A DNA stretch of 64,000 nucleotides from Salipaludibacillus sp. CUR1. GTDB taxonomy: Bacteria; Bacillota; Bacilli; Bacillales; Salisediminibacteriaceae. The stretch's first letter is position 1, and every line of letters starts with the position of its first letter. Below the pieces are notes generated by a model, which ran no database searches, was not told the origin of the DNA, and worked only from the letters and a program-made list of their open reading frames with translations. Both the position numbers and the translations under genes were made by a program. Location: positions 186,001 to 250,000 of the forward strand of contig NZ_JAIWPE010000096.1 of NCBI RefSeq assembly GCF_021028955.1, read 5' to 3'. Positions 7,853 to 17,137 of the stretch are shown here, piece after piece.

Positions 7853-9171
7853 CAGTTTCCTCCTTTGCCAAACTGCTCCATCATTAAGTTTGTTGTCTGG
7901 TGGAAATCATGGGTGTCGTTTAGCCCCTGTTTAAGAAAGTCTAAAATGCCAGGATATCTTTTCATCGCCTCATCAACTTCTTTATTTGTCCCTTTTTTGT
8001 AGGCGCCAATAGTTATTAAATCTTCTGACTCACTGTATACGGCGAGCATATTCCTCATATAATCGGCTGTTTCTCTGTGGGAAACAGAGACAAGGTCGTT
8101 CATTACCCGGCTGATGCTTGTAAGGACATTGATGGCCGGGAACTGGCCCTTGTTGGCAAGTTTCCTGTCGAGGACGAGATGCCCGTCAAGAATCCCTCTC
8201 ACACTGTCGGCGATCGGTTCATTCATGTCGTCTCCGTCAACAAGAACCGTATAGAAAGCAGTAATGGAGCCATTTTCATTCATTCCGCTCCTTTCGAGCA
8301 GGCGGGGCAGAAGAGCAAAGACTGACGGTGTATACCCTTTAGTAGTGGGAGGTTCGCCGATTGCCAAGCCTACCTCTCTCTGAGCCATTGCTACTCTCGT
8401 GACAGAATCCATCATGAGAGTGACATTCAGCCCTTGATCACGGAAATATTCACTGATTGCGGTAGCCGTCATCGCTCCTTTTATCCTCATTAATGCTGGC
8501 TGGTCGGAGGTGGCGACGACGACTATCGTATTTTTTAAACCGTCTGAGCCAAGGTCACGTTCTATAAAATCCCTTACTTCTCTTCCTCGCTCCCCGATTA
8601 GAGCAATCACATTCAAATCAGCATCTGAATTTTTTGCAATCATGGCCATTAACGTACTTTTTCCAACTCCGCTACCCGCAAAAATCCCCATTCGCTGCCC
8701 TTTCCCGACAGTAAATAATCCGTCAATTGCTTTGACCCCCAAGCTTAAAGGCTCTTTTATTCTAGGCCGTTTCAATGGGTTTGGGGGAGGATTATCTGTT
8801 GAAAAAGCCTGCAGTCCTTCTTTCAGTCCTGCCTCGTCAAAAGGACGACCTAAACTGTCCACCACACTGCCGATCATCCCTGCCCCTACTTTTATCTGTA
8901 GCGAATGGTTTTGACTTTCGACTAAACTTCCAGGGGCTATCTCATCAACTCTGTCATAAGGCATAAGAAGAACATTCTGTTCCCGGAAGCCCACGACTTC
9001 AGCAAGAATTGCTCTTTTTTGACCATTCCCTACGATAATTGAACACAGATCACCGACTGATGTCTGAGGGCCTTTTGACTCAATCATCAGGCCGACAACC
9101 TGGGTAACTTTTCCATAATGCTTATATGGAGATATGGAGTGGATGTGAGATAGCAATCGCTCAATGCTCAT
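7852..9171 (-). CDS. fliI: Flagellar export ATPase FliI
   Basis: 439 residues, matching the F1-beta-like FliI family. Walker A is GSGVGKST at 166-173; Walker B-type MMDSVTR and the VALIGERGREV segment follow. The PSVFALLPRLLERSG stretch is typical of type III export ATPases. It powers export of axial flagellar proteins with FliH and FliJ. The start overlaps the end of fliH by 11 bases and has GGAGCAG upstream. Confidence 0.96.
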   Translation of the reverse strand: MSIERLLSHIHSISPYKHYGKVTQVVGLMIESKGPQTSVGDLCSIIVGNGQKRAILAEVVGFREQNVLLMPYDRVDEIAPGSLVESQNHSLQIKVGAGMIGSVVDSLGRPFDEAGLKEGLQAFSTDNPPPNPLKRPRIKEPLSLGVKAIDGLFTVGKGQRMGIFAGSGVGKSTLMAMIAKNSDADLNVIALIGERGREVRDFIERDLGSDGLKNTIVVVATSDQPALMRIKGAMTATAISEYFRDQGLNVTLMMDSVTRVAMAQREVGLAIGEPPTTKGYTPSVFALLPRLLERSGMNENGSITAFYTVLVDGDDMNEPIADSVRGILDGHLVLDRKLANKGQFPAINVLTSISRVMNDLVSVSHRETADYMRNMLAVYSESEDLITIGAYKKGTNKEVDEAMKRYPGILDFLKQGLNDTHDFHQTTNLMMEQFGKGGN

Positions 9172-9973
9172 TGGCTGCTCCTTCTTTCAGCTTTTCAAAA
9201 AGTATTCTTTTCATTTCCCTCAGCTGGCTGTCCACTGACGCATCAATCTGCCCATAAGGTGTTTCTATCACACAGCCCATTTTCTCCAATGAGCTGTCTG
9301 GAAAAATGAGTAACTCCCTCGTGTGCAGAGCTATACCTTCAAGCTCTTTCTTATGCTGGAGGGTGGCTTCATACCATTCAGGATGAACATAAATCTTAAC
9401 TTCTTCTTGTTCACGCACTTCCGTGACCGCTTCTTTAATAAAATTTCCCCAGGCGGCTTCATCATTGCCTACAGTATGGGAAATGATTTTTTCTGCCAGA
9501 TTAATCGCAAAGTTCAGCATGACAGGCTCTGATTCAGCAAGCTTCCTGCAGTAATCTTCTTTTGCATTAAGGACAACTTGCCGGGCTTCTGAAATATAGG
9601 ATTCGTACTCTGCTTTCGCTTTTTCAGCCCCTTCAAGATAGCCTTGATTAAACCCTTCTTCTGCAGTCTGTCTGTAAAGATTCTCAGATTCTTCCTGGAT
9701 TCTGTTCTTTTCCTCATGCATTGCCTTATGCCACTCGTCTTTTTGTATCTCCAGTTCTTTTTTTAACCGTTCAAGCTCATCTTTTTCATTAGAAACAATT
9801 TCCAGCTGTTCTTTATAGTGAAAATGTTGCTCAGCTGATTGATTAGCCGTTGTATTATTAGCTACACTTCTTTTTTCGTGAATAAATGGTGAAATTTCAC
9901 GAATCCGGATCGTTTTGCCGGATTTCCCCCCATTTGCAGAGGAGGATTTAATAATTTTAGACAATAATATCAT
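9161..9973 (-). CDS. fliH: Flagellar assembly protein FliH
   Basis: About 270 residues: a basic N-terminus, a long Glu/Lys/Gln-rich coiled coil (about 55-130) and a C-terminal domain (about 145-260) like V-ATPase subunit E, with KIYVHPEWYE and GCVIETPYGQIDASVDSQL. FliH binds and restrains FliI and links it to the C-ring. The true start is uncertain. ATG 9973 abuts GGAGGGG, while an in-frame TTG at 9964 is better spaced. A longer frame to 10015 would overlap fliG by 59 bases and is less likely. Confidence 0.9.
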   Translation of the reverse strand: MILLSKIIKSSSANGGKSGKTIRIREISPFIHEKRSVANNTTANQSAEQHFHYKEQLEIVSNEKDELERLKKELEIQKDEWHKAMHEEKNRIQEESENLYRQTAEEGFNQGYLEGAEKAKAEYESYISEARQVVLNAKEDYCRKLAESEPVMLNFAINLAEKIISHTVGNDEAAWGNFIKEAVTEVREQEEVKIYVHPEWYEATLQHKKELEGIALHTRELLIFPDSSLEKMGCVIETPYGQIDASVDSQLREMKRILFEKLKEGAANEH

Positions 9974-10967
9974 CCCCTCCACCGCGGGCGATGACAATTT
10001 CGCCTGCTTCTTCAAGTCGGCGGATCACAGCTACGATTCTCGTCTGTGCTTCTTCAACATCTTTCAGGCGGACAGGCCCCATAAATTCCATTTCTTCCTT
10101 AAATGTTTCTGACATACGCTGAGACATATTATTAAAGAGAATTTCTTTCACTTCGTCACTTGCTACTTTTAATGCAAGCTGCAGGTCTTCATTTTCGACA
10201 TCCCTGATGACACGCTGAATAGAACGGTTGTCCAGCGTCACAATATCTTCAAACACAAACATTCTCTTCTTTATTTCTTCTGCCAGTTCAGGATCCTGGA
10301 TTTCGAGAGAATCGAGAATCGTTCTCTCAGTACTCCGGTCCACACTGTTTAAGACTTCCACCACAGACTCGATCCCGCCAGCCTGTGTATAATCCTGTGT
10401 GACTGTGGCAGAGAGTTTTCTTTCAAGTATACTCTCCACTTCATTAACGATTTCAGGAGAGGTGCTGTCCATCAGGGCAATCCTCTTAGCGACATCAGCC
10501 TGTACTTCCTGAGATAACGAAGATAAAATCTGGCCAGACTGCTCACTGTCCAGATAGGACAAGACAAGCGCAATGGTCTGAGGGTGTTCATTTTGTATAA
10601 AATTAAAGATTTGTCCAGCTTCGGCCTTTCTTGCAAAATCAAACGGCCTGACTTGCAGAGTAGAAGTCAGCCTGTTAATTATCTCCATCGCTTCATCGGC
10701 TCCCAGGGCTTTTTCCAATACATCTTTTGCATATCCGATTCCGCCCTGTGTGATATATTCCTGAGCAACCGCGAGCTGATGAAACTGATTAATAATCTCT
10801 TCTTTTGTATCCTGTTCAACTTTTTTTACGCTGGCAATTTCCAAAGTCAGCTTTTCAATCTCTTCTTCGGACAGATGTTTATAAACTCTTGCAGAGACAT
10901 CCGGACCTAAAGAGATTAATAAAATGGCGGCCTTTTCTTTGCCAGTCAGTCCTTTTCGTTTCGCCAC
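9957..10967 (-). CDS. fliG: Flagellar motor switch protein FliG
   Basis: 336 residues starting at GTG (AGGAGGAACAAAGA upstream). It contains the N-terminal FliF-binding domain (GKEKAAILLISLG), the middle EHPQTIA motif (about 125) and the C-terminal torque helix (about 285-300, DLQLALKVASDEVKE). FliG transmits torque from MotAB and joins the MS-ring (FliF) to FliM. fliF lies 15 bases upstream and fliH overlaps its stop. Confidence 0.97.
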   Translation of the reverse strand: MAKRKGLTGKEKAAILLISLGPDVSARVYKHLSEEEIEKLTLEIASVKKVEQDTKEEIINQFHQLAVAQEYITQGGIGYAKDVLEKALGADEAMEIINRLTSTLQVRPFDFARKAEAGQIFNFIQNEHPQTIALVLSYLDSEQSGQILSSLSQEVQADVAKRIALMDSTSPEIVNEVESILERKLSATVTQDYTQAGGIESVVEVLNSVDRSTERTILDSLEIQDPELAEEIKKRMFVFEDIVTLDNRSIQRVIRDVENEDLQLALKVASDEVKEILFNNMSQRMSETFKEEMEFMGPVRLKDVEEAQTRIVAVIRRLEEAGEIVIARGGGDDIIV

Positions 10968-10982
10968 TCTTTGTTCCTCCTT

Positions 10983-12569
10983 TTAGTCCTCTGACAGCCA
11001 CGTACGAACGAGTTTGGAAAATTCTTCAGGTTTATCTTTAGCTAATTTTTCCAGTTGTTGCCGGCGGGCTCTTTCTTCTGTATCCGGCTCTTCATCAATA
11101 GGTGGAAAATCATACCTGGACTGTTTACTGATAGAAAATTCCTCTGTTTCGTCGGTACTGTTCCGCTTACGCAATAACAGAACACCAAGGATTATAACTG
11201 CGAGTGCCAGTGCGCCTGCAATGTAATACCAATAAGGCGTATTTGAAACAGGCTCTTCAAATTCCACTTTTCCAAAGAAAGGCTGAGAAGAGACATAAAT
11301 CCTGCTTTCAATTTCATCATTGTCCCAATCAGCTGTTAACTCTGCATCAATTGAGGTTCTGACTACCTGCCCTAAAATTTGCTGAATATCATTAAGTCTG
11401 TCTTGCGGAAGAGAAGCCGGATCTTCAGGGTCAGGGGGCTCTACCATCACCTGTATACCTATATCCCTGATTTTGTAAGGACTTTTTACGATCTCCCTGG
11501 AAATCCGGTTCACTTCATTATTTATTCGTTCTTCAATACGCTCATAATCTCCCTGGCCGCCTGCACCTGCTCCAGGATATCCAGGTATATCAGTTTCACC
11601 TGTTCCTGCCACACCGCCTTCTGCCATCTCTTCACCTTCGTATGTTTCAGTAATTCTTTCCACACTAACGGCAAGGCCTTCCATTGTTTCATCATCTGCC
11701 GGTTCTATTAATTCTTCATGCCTGTTCTCCTGAGTGAAATCGAGATCCGTAGAAATGGATACAAGCACCTTATCAGGACCTACCATCGTCCCAAGCATTT
11801 GCTGCAAATCCCGTTGAATGTCCCGTTCAATATCTTTTTGGATCTTCCGCTGCTGTTCGTAAACGGATAGAGCAGAATCCCCCATGGAAGGCTGTTCCTG
11901 CAACTCCAAATACCTGGACATCTGGTCCATAATTACAATATTTTCAATTGGCAAATTAGGAACACTCCGCGAGATCAAATGGTACATTGATCTGATTTGA
12001 TTCTCATCCAGCGAAACTCCAGCTTGTAAATTTAAAAGTACAGAGGCGGTTGCTTCATCCGGTTCATCACCAAGCCAAATGCTTTCTTCTGGCATCGTTA
12101 TCATAACCTGGGAATTTTGGACGCCATCTACATTTCTGATTAAATCTTCCAATGAAGTTTGAATGGCTGCTCTTTCAAGAAGCTGGAATTCACTGTCTGT
12201 TGTCCCGAACCCCATATTATCTCTGAATGTAGAATAATCTATTCTGCCCGTCTGGGGAATGCCTTCTGCAGCCAGGCTCACTTTTAACTCATTTACCATC
12301 CCCTCGGGAACTGAGATAGAGGTGCCGTCACTGCTGATTTCATTAGACACCCCCCGGCTGTCAAGCGTTGCTTTAATTTCCCCTGTTTCCTGAACCGTCA
12401 AATTTGAATATAAAGGAACATAATTTGTACGGGAGCCCGTCCAGGTAAATAACAGGAGCAAGACTAAGAATAAAGCGATTGAGGCAGTAAGCAATCCCTT
12501 CTGTTTCTTTGTTCTCGATTGCCAAAATTCAGTTGTTTTCGTCTTATATTCCATCAGTTTTTCGTTCAT
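10983..12569 (-). CDS. fliF: Flagellar MS-ring protein FliF
   Basis: 528 residues from ATG 12569, which has GGGAGGAAAC upstream; an in-frame ATG further 5' (12632) lacks such a site and would add a non-conserved 21-residue leader. Two membrane helices flank a periplasmic-type region: about 25-44 and about 445-466 (YYIAGALALAVIILGVLLL). YscJ-like ring-building motifs are present, for example SRTNYVPLYSNL. The C-terminal tail (DKPEEFSKLVRTWLSED) is the FliG-binding end. A 212-base spacer separates it from fliE, unusually long for this operon. Confidence 0.96.
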   Translation of the reverse strand: MNEKLMEYKTKTTEFWQSRTKKQKGLLTASIALFLVLLLLFTWTGSRTNYVPLYSNLTVQETGEIKATLDSRGVSNEISSDGTSISVPEGMVNELKVSLAAEGIPQTGRIDYSTFRDNMGFGTTDSEFQLLERAAIQTSLEDLIRNVDGVQNSQVMITMPEESIWLGDEPDEATASVLLNLQAGVSLDENQIRSMYHLISRSVPNLPIENIVIMDQMSRYLELQEQPSMGDSALSVYEQQRKIQKDIERDIQRDLQQMLGTMVGPDKVLVSISTDLDFTQENRHEELIEPADDETMEGLAVSVERITETYEGEEMAEGGVAGTGETDIPGYPGAGAGGQGDYERIEERINNEVNRISREIVKSPYKIRDIGIQVMVEPPDPEDPASLPQDRLNDIQQILGQVVRTSIDAELTADWDNDEIESRIYVSSQPFFGKVEFEEPVSNTPYWYYIAGALALAVIILGVLLLRKRNSTDETEEFSISKQSRYDFPPIDEEPDTEERARRQQLEKLAKDKPEEFSKLVRTWLSED

Positions 12570-12689
12570 GTTTCCTCCCACACTGCCTGTACATTTAATG
12601 GACAACCCGTTAAATGACGTTATCCGGTTCATTTTTATTTATGTATTAAAATATCTCGTCAAATTGCCAATAAATATGGTTAGACCCCC

Positions 12690-12731
12690 AAAAAAACTCC
12701 GCCCTCCTCGAATGACATAACACAAGGAGGC
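12690..12731 (-). terminator. Possible internal terminator/attenuator between fliE and fliF
   Basis: On the minus strand a stem of about 9 bp with one bulged G (arms 12723-12731 and 12701-12710) is followed, after GGAG, by a run of seven U (12690-12696). It lies in the 212-base fliE-fliF spacer, inside the motility operon. A 4-base gap between stem and U-run makes it imperfect, so partial read-through is likely. No obvious promoter follows before fliF. Confidence 0.5.
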
Positions 12732-12781
12732 TTTTATAGAACTGAAGAGGGTGGATCTGTTTTTTTTACAAACGAGAAAGT

Positions 12782-13090
12782 TTATACTTGCATTCTCATA
12801 ATTTCCTGGTAGGCCTCTATTGCTTTATTACGTACTTCAGTAGCTGTCTGTAACGTGACAGAGGCTTTTTCAGCTGTGATCATAACGTCGTGCAGATCAA
12901 CTTGTTCCCCTCGGGCGACTTTCTCTGTCATAACCTGGGAAGCAGTTTGAGCCTGATTAATATCTGTGATCGCTGTATTTAACCACGACTTAAACGTCTG
13001 CTGAGCTTCATGGGGAGTCACTTTCCCTGTCATTCCCTGCGACTGAGGCTGCATGATTGTATTTATGTGCTGAGTTCCGTTTATTTCCAT
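12782..13090 (-). CDS. fliE: Flagellar hook-basal body protein FliE
   Basis: 102 residues. The C-terminal half carries the FliE signature: LHDVMITAEKASVTLQTATEVRNKAIEAYQEIMRMQV-like helices (positions about 65-102). FliE joins the MS-ring to the rod. Two adjacent ATG codons follow AGGAGGAA; the second (13090) has the better spacing. It follows flgC by 21 bases. Confidence 0.94.
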   Translation of the reverse strand: MEINGTQHINTIMQPQSQGMTGKVTPHEAQQTFKSWLNTAITDINQAQTASQVMTEKVARGEQVDLHDVMITAEKASVTLQTATEVRNKAIEAYQEIMRMQV

Positions 13091-13111
13091 CATTTCCTCC
13101 TGAATTGCGTC

Positions 13112-13561
13112 TTATCTGCCTATCTCTAAAGCTTTTAGTAATAAATTTTTATGGGCATCCACTGCCGTCACATTAGCCTCATAAGATCTGGTGGCACTCA
13201 TTAAATCCACCATTTCTTTTAACGGATCAACATTAGGCAGTTCTACATAACCATCTTCGTTTGCATCAGGGTGACCAGGCTGGTAAACCTGCCTGAACGG
13301 TGTCTGATCTTCAATAATTCGTCCGATTTTTACACCTTGCCCTATTTCTTCATTTCCGCTCACAGCCTTGTGAAGGTGTGACTTAAAACCTGACGAGTTA
13401 TTAGGCTGCATTGTTACCATTTTTCTCCTGTAAGGCTCCCACTCGCCATCTACCATTCGTCCTCTCGTTGAATCTGCATTGGACATATTTCCCGATACGA
13501 CATCCATACGGAGACGCTGTGCTGTTAAAGCAGAAGAAGAAACGTTGAATCCGTGAAACAT
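13112..13561 (-). CDS. flgC: Flagellar proximal rod protein FlgC
   Basis: 149 residues. The N-terminus (FNVSSSALTAQRLRMDVVSGNMSNADS) and C-terminus (EMVDLMSATRSYEANVTAVDAHKNL) are the paired rod helices of FlgC. It builds the proximal rod with FlgB and FliE. AGGGAGGTAA precedes the ATG, and flgB ends 6 bases upstream. Confidence 0.95.
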   Translation of the reverse strand: MFHGFNVSSSALTAQRLRMDVVSGNMSNADSTRGRMVDGEWEPYRRKMVTMQPNNSSGFKSHLHKAVSGNEEIGQGVKIGRIIEDQTPFRQVYQPGHPDANEDGYVELPNVDPLKEMVDLMSATRSYEANVTAVDAHKNLLLKALEIGR

Positions 13562-13567
13562 AAGCTG

Positions 13568-13969
13568 TTACCTCCCTTGTCCAAGAACTGTCCTGACACT
13601 ATTGAACCGGCCATTCAATCTGTCTATCAGGGTGTTATAATATATCTGATTTTTGGCTAATTCACTCATCTCATGGTCAATGTCAACATTATTACCGTTA
13701 TGATTGAACACAGTATTATTCCGGGTTACAACAGCGGCTGAATCGTCAGAGGGCCTCCCTCCAAATTCGAGGTGCCGTCTATCGGTCTTCAATGCTTCCA
13801 GCTGCCCTTCCTGAGCACGGTTTAATTCATGGGAAAACACTGTCTTTTTAGCTTTATAGTTCGGTGTATCTGCATTAGCGATATTCTGGGAGATCGTGTT
13901 TTGTCTTGTCATCGAAGAGGACAGAGCAGTTTCCAATAATTGAGTCGTAGGGTTTTGAAGCAAATCCAT
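13568..13969 (-). CDS. flgB: Flagellar proximal rod protein FlgB
   Basis: 133 residues; first gene of the fla/che operon. Rod motif RQNTISQNIANADTPNYKAKK lies at about 22-42 and the C-terminal helix ELAKNQIYYNTLIDRL at about 108-123. AAAGGGGGAATAGGA precedes the ATG. Its transcription probably starts from the promoter at 14044-14072. Confidence 0.95.
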   Translation of the reverse strand: MDLLQNPTTQLLETALSSSMTRQNTISQNIANADTPNYKAKKTVFSHELNRAQEGQLEALKTDRRHLEFGGRPSDDSAAVVTRNNTVFNHNGNNVDIDHEMSELAKNQIYYNTLIDRLNGRFNSVRTVLGQGR

Positions 13970-14043
13970 TCCTATTCCCCCTTTTTCTAAAAAATAAACT
14001 ATACAACTTATAACCTCTGCCTTAAGTGCTACTGCCGAGATTT

Positions 14044-14072
14044 ATTGTATATAAAAAACCAACTTTTGTCTA
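14044..14072 (-). promoter_or_regulatory. Sigma-A-type promoter of the fla/che operon
   Basis: Minus-strand TAGACA (14067-14072) and TACAAT (14044-14049), each 5 of 6 to consensus, are separated by exactly 17 bases, about 75 bases before the flgB start. This matches the vegetative fla/che promoter position known in B. subtilis. Confidence 0.7.
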
Positions 14073-14073
14073 A

Positions 14074-14088
14074 CATTCTCAGAAATTG
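14074..14088 (-). promoter_or_regulatory. Candidate CodY box upstream of the fla/che promoter
   Basis: CAATTTCTGAGAATG on the minus strand matches the CodY consensus AATTTTCWGAAAATT at 11 of 15 positions by hand alignment. It ends one base upstream of the -35 hexamer. CodY is known to repress fla/che in B. subtilis, and codY is the next gene. A hand match of this quality can arise by chance in AT-rich DNA. Confidence 0.4.
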
Positions 14089-14260
14089 TCTTAATTTAGC
14101 TAAGAAAGACCTAATCAGTCAAATATTATATCCTTCCAAAAGACACAAATATATAAAGCGACGTAATGCGACAAATATTTCATGAAAGCTAACAATTGCA
14201 CTTTACCACATTTCCACATATTTCTACGTACGTTTCTCAAACTTTTTTGTGAAAACCTAA

Positions 14261-14295
14261 AAAAAGAAGACTAATGAACCATTAGTCTTCTTTTT
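14261..14295 (-). terminator. Intrinsic terminator of codY
   Basis: A 15-bp perfect stem (14261-14275 with 14281-14295, loop of 5) with an A/U-rich outer part followed by U residues, 27 bases after the codY stop. It separates the xerC-hslV-hslU-codY unit from fla/che. Confidence 0.85.
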
Positions 14296-14321
14296 AAAGT
14301 AGTTAAATTGTTGATCGTTAA

Positions 14322-15098
14322 TTAGTGTTTATGCTTTTCCAGTTCCACAAGGAATTTATTGTTTAACACTTTGATATAAGTGCCTTTCATACCTAATGAT
14401 CTGGACTCAATGACACCGGCACTTTCAAGTTTTCTCAGAGCATTGACGATCACTGAGCGGGTAATTCCTACTCTGTCTGCTATTTTACTCGCCACAAGCA
14501 GCCCTTCATTTCCTTCTAATTCTTCGAAAATATGATCCACTGCTTCCAATTCACTGTAGGATAATGAACTGATAGCCATCTGAACAACTGCCTTGCTTCT
14601 TGCCTCTTGTTCGATCTCTTCAGCTTTTTCATGAAGAATCTCCATACCTACTACAGTTGCCCCGTATTCAGCAAGAATAAGATCATCGTTATCAAATGAT
14701 TCATCCAGCCTTGCCAGAATTAACGTGCCTAAACGCTGTCCTCCTCCTTGCACAGGTACCACTGTCGTGAGGCCATTGGCAAAAAGGTCTTTATTCTCAA
14801 CCGGGAAAGCTGTAAATTCACTGTTTATATCCAGGTTGGAGGACGTTTCTTCGATCTTAAACAACCCTGATGTATATTCTTCAGGAAACTGTCTCTCCTC
14901 AAGCATTTGCTGCATTCGGGAATTTTCAATTTCCTGTTTAATTGAATAACCGAGTAATTTCCCGCGGCGGCTGACGATAAAAATATTTGCTTCGATGACA
15001 TCTCTTAATGTAACAGCCATATCTTTAAAATTAACTGACTGGCCCGCACTTTTCTGCAGTAATTCATTAATTTTCCTTGTTTTAGTTAATAGGTCCAT
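14322..15098 (-). CDS. codY: GTP- and branched-chain amino acid-responsive repressor CodY
   Basis: 258 residues. The N-terminal GAF domain (about 1-155) binds Ile/Leu/Val; the C-terminal winged helix (about 200-245) has the recognition segment [21 protein letters not shown], the family hallmark. CodY represses stationary-phase, nutrient uptake and motility genes when nutrients are plentiful. It ends the xerC-hslV-hslU-codY operon. Two adjacent ATGs follow AGGAGGAAGT; the second (15098) is better spaced. Confidence 0.97.
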   Translation of the reverse strand: MDLLTKTRKINELLQKSAGQSVNFKDMAVTLRDVIEANIFIVSRRGKLLGYSIKQEIENSRMQQMLEERQFPEEYTSGLFKIEETSSNLDINSEFTAFPVENKDLFANGLTTVVPVQGGGQRLGTLILARLDESFDNDDLILAEYGATVVGMEILHEKAEEIEQEARSKAVVQMAISSLSYSELEAVDHIFEELEGNEGLLVASKIADRVGITRSVIVNALRKLESAGVIESRSLGMKGTYIKVLNNKFLVELEKHKH

Positions 15099-15114
15099 CA
15101 TACTTCCTCCTGTG

Positions 15115-16515
15115 TTATAAAATATATTGGCTCAAGTCGCGATTTTTCGCTACATCCTGCAATTTTTCTTCTACATATTCAGGTGTTATCGTTATTTCTT
15201 CCATTGTTATTTCAGAAGCTTCAAACGATAAATCTTCCAGTAATTTTTCTAAAATGGTGTGGAGCCTTCGTGCACCGATGTTCTCAGTTTCATCATTCAC
15301 TTCTGTGGCAATTTCTGCGATCCTGCGAATAGCATCGTCAGAAAATTTCAATTTTATTCCTTCAACTTCCAATAAAGCCTGGTATTGCTTGGCAAGAGCA
15401 TGTTTCGGTTCTACAAGTATTCTCACAAAGTCCTCTACAGTCAGGCTGTTAAGTTCAACTCGAATCGGAAACCTCCCTTGCAATTCAGGGATCAGATCAG
15501 ATGGTTTGGAAAAGTGAAACGCACCCGCGGCGACGAAAAGCATATGATCGGTTTTGACAGGCCCGTATTTAGTCATCACTGTAGAACCTTCCACTATCGG
15601 CAGGATGTCCCTCTGAACCCCTTCTCTAGATACATCGGCAGATTGCTGCTGATTTTTACCTGCTACTTTATCAATTTCGTCAATGAAGATTATTCCCAAT
15701 TGTTCGGCTTTTGAAACAGCTTCCTGCGTTACCTCATCCATATCAATGAGTTTCTGGGCTTCATCCTCGGTCAGTACTTTCCTCGCTTCTTTCACAGGAA
15801 GCTTTCGGCGTTTTTTTCTTTTAGGCATCATATTCCCCAGCATGTCCTGCATATTCATACCCATCTGTTCCATCCCGGACCCCTGGAACATATCGGTGAA
15901 ATTCGCCTGCTGTTCATCTACTTCAATCGTGACTTCCTCGTTTTCCAACTCTCCGGCTGCCAACTTTTGACTGACTTGCCTTCGTTTGTCTCTAATCGAA
16001 CTGTCCTGGCTATTCTCTTCTTCCTCCTGGTCAGTTTCGCCCTGGTTCCCTTGGAAAAGCATTTCAAATGGATTGCGGTAGGCAGTTTCTTTCTTTTGGG
16101 AAGGCACGAGTAATTCGACAAGACGGTAATTAGCATTCTGTTCTGCACGTTCCTTCACTTTGGACATTCTTTCTTCTTTAACAATCCTGATGGCTGTTTC
16201 AATTAAGTCCCTGACCATCGACTCCACGTCACGGCCTACGTAACCTACTTCAGTAAATTTAGTAGCCTCTACTTTAACAAAGGGAGCCCCTACTAATTTA
16301 GCAAGCCTTCTGGCAATTTCAGTTTTACCTACACCGGTAGGCCCGATCATTAAAATATTTTTTGGGGTAATTTCATCTCTTAAAGCATCATCCAGCAAAC
16401 TGCGCCGATATCTGTTCCTTAATGCAACAGCTACTGACTTTTTTGCTTTAGTCTGACCGACAATTGACTGATCCAGCCTTTCAACAATTTGTTTAGGGGT
16501 TAACAATGAACTCAT
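15115..16515 (-). CDS. hslU: ATP-dependent protease ATPase subunit HslU (ClpY)
   Basis: 466 residues, AAA+ unfoldase. Walker [10 protein letters not shown] (about 57-65), Walker [10 protein letters not shown] (about 275), the pore-type GYVGRDVE motif (about 90) and an acidic I-domain insertion (about 130-240, partly low complexity) are visible. The C-terminal LSQYIL tail is the segment that docks into HslV. It follows hslV by 43 bases, as in B. subtilis clpQY. Confidence 0.97.
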   Translation of the reverse strand: MSSLLTPKQIVERLDQSIVGQTKAKKSVAVALRNRYRRSLLDDALRDEITPKNILMIGPTGVGKTEIARRLAKLVGAPFVKVEATKFTEVGYVGRDVESMVRDLIETAIRIVKEERMSKVKERAEQNANYRLVELLVPSQKKETAYRNPFEMLFQGNQGETDQEEEENSQDSSIRDKRRQVSQKLAAGELENEEVTIEVDEQQANFTDMFQGSGMEQMGMNMQDMLGNMMPKRKKRRKLPVKEARKVLTEDEAQKLIDMDEVTQEAVSKAEQLGIIFIDEIDKVAGKNQQQSADVSREGVQRDILPIVEGSTVMTKYGPVKTDHMLFVAAGAFHFSKPSDLIPELQGRFPIRVELNSLTVEDFVRILVEPKHALAKQYQALLEVEGIKLKFSDDAIRRIAEIATEVNDETENIGARRLHTILEKLLEDLSFEASEITMEEITITPEYVEEKLQDVAKNRDLSQYIL

Positions 16516-16558
16516 TTACATCCCTCACTTATTCGCTCATCTTTTAGTAAAATATCTT

Positions 16559-17107
16559 TTAATCCTCTGATAATTCTTCGACAATAATCTGGTGATTCGT
16601 GTACACACAAATATCAGCCGCGGTTTTCAGGCTTGCTTCAGCAATTTCTTTTGCCCCTAAATGGGGCGCGTGTTCTTTCAAAGCACGTCCGGCAGATAAC
16701 GCATAATTCCCCCCGGACCCTATGGCTAGAATACCATCATCCGGCTCTATAACTTCCCCTGTCCCGGCAATCAGGTACAGGTTTGTTCGGTCCATCACAA
16801 TAAGCATTGCTTCCAGTTTACGGAGCACTCTGTCACTTCGCCAGTCTTTAGCCAGTTCAACAGCTGCCCGCTGGAGATTTCCTCCGTATTCTTCAAGCTT
16901 CGTTTCAAATTTCTCATACAGCGTAAATGCGTCAGCCACCGAGCCGGCAAAACCGGCAATAACTTTCCCCCTGTAAAGTCTACGAACTTTCCTGGCAGAA
17001 TGTTTCATAACCACCGCATTTCCAAAGGTGACCTGCCCGTCACCTGCGATAGCAGACTTACCATTATGCTGTACAGCAAATATTGTGGTCCCTTTAATCT
17101 GATCCAT
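16559..17107 (-). CDS. hslV: ATP-dependent protease proteolytic subunit HslV (ClpQ)
   Basis: 182 residues, Ntn-hydrolase fold. [10 protein letters not shown] aligns with the catalytic N-terminus of E. coli HslV, here preceded by six residues (MDQIKG). B. subtilis ClpQ has a similar short N-terminal extension, and its nucleophile assignment is unusual. Whether this copy uses Thr7 after processing or a residue nearer the start is not decidable here. GDGQVTFGN and the GSGGNYA segment are typical. HslV degrades proteins unfolded by HslU. Confidence 0.96.
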   Translation of the reverse strand: MDQIKGTTIFAVQHNGKSAIAGDGQVTFGNAVVMKHSARKVRRLYRGKVIAGFAGSVADAFTLYEKFETKLEEYGGNLQRAAVELAKDWRSDRVLRKLEAMLIVMDRTNLYLIAGTGEVIEPDDGILAIGSGGNYALSAGRALKEHAPHLGAKEIAEASLKTAADICVYTNHQIIVEELSED

Positions 17108-17137
17108 TTGTTCACCTTCTTTATTAACAGTTGTAGG

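Larger units (their letters stand above)
13970..14321 (-). other. Intergenic region between codY and flgB
   Basis: About 350 AT-rich bases without a credible gene. From the codY side it holds the codY terminator (14261-14295), a stretch with nothing I can assign, a candidate CodY box (14074-14088) and a sigma-A-type promoter (14044-14072), then a 74-base leader to flgB. I did not find a convincing sigma-D box (TAAA-N15-GCCGATAT). Confidence 0.7.
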
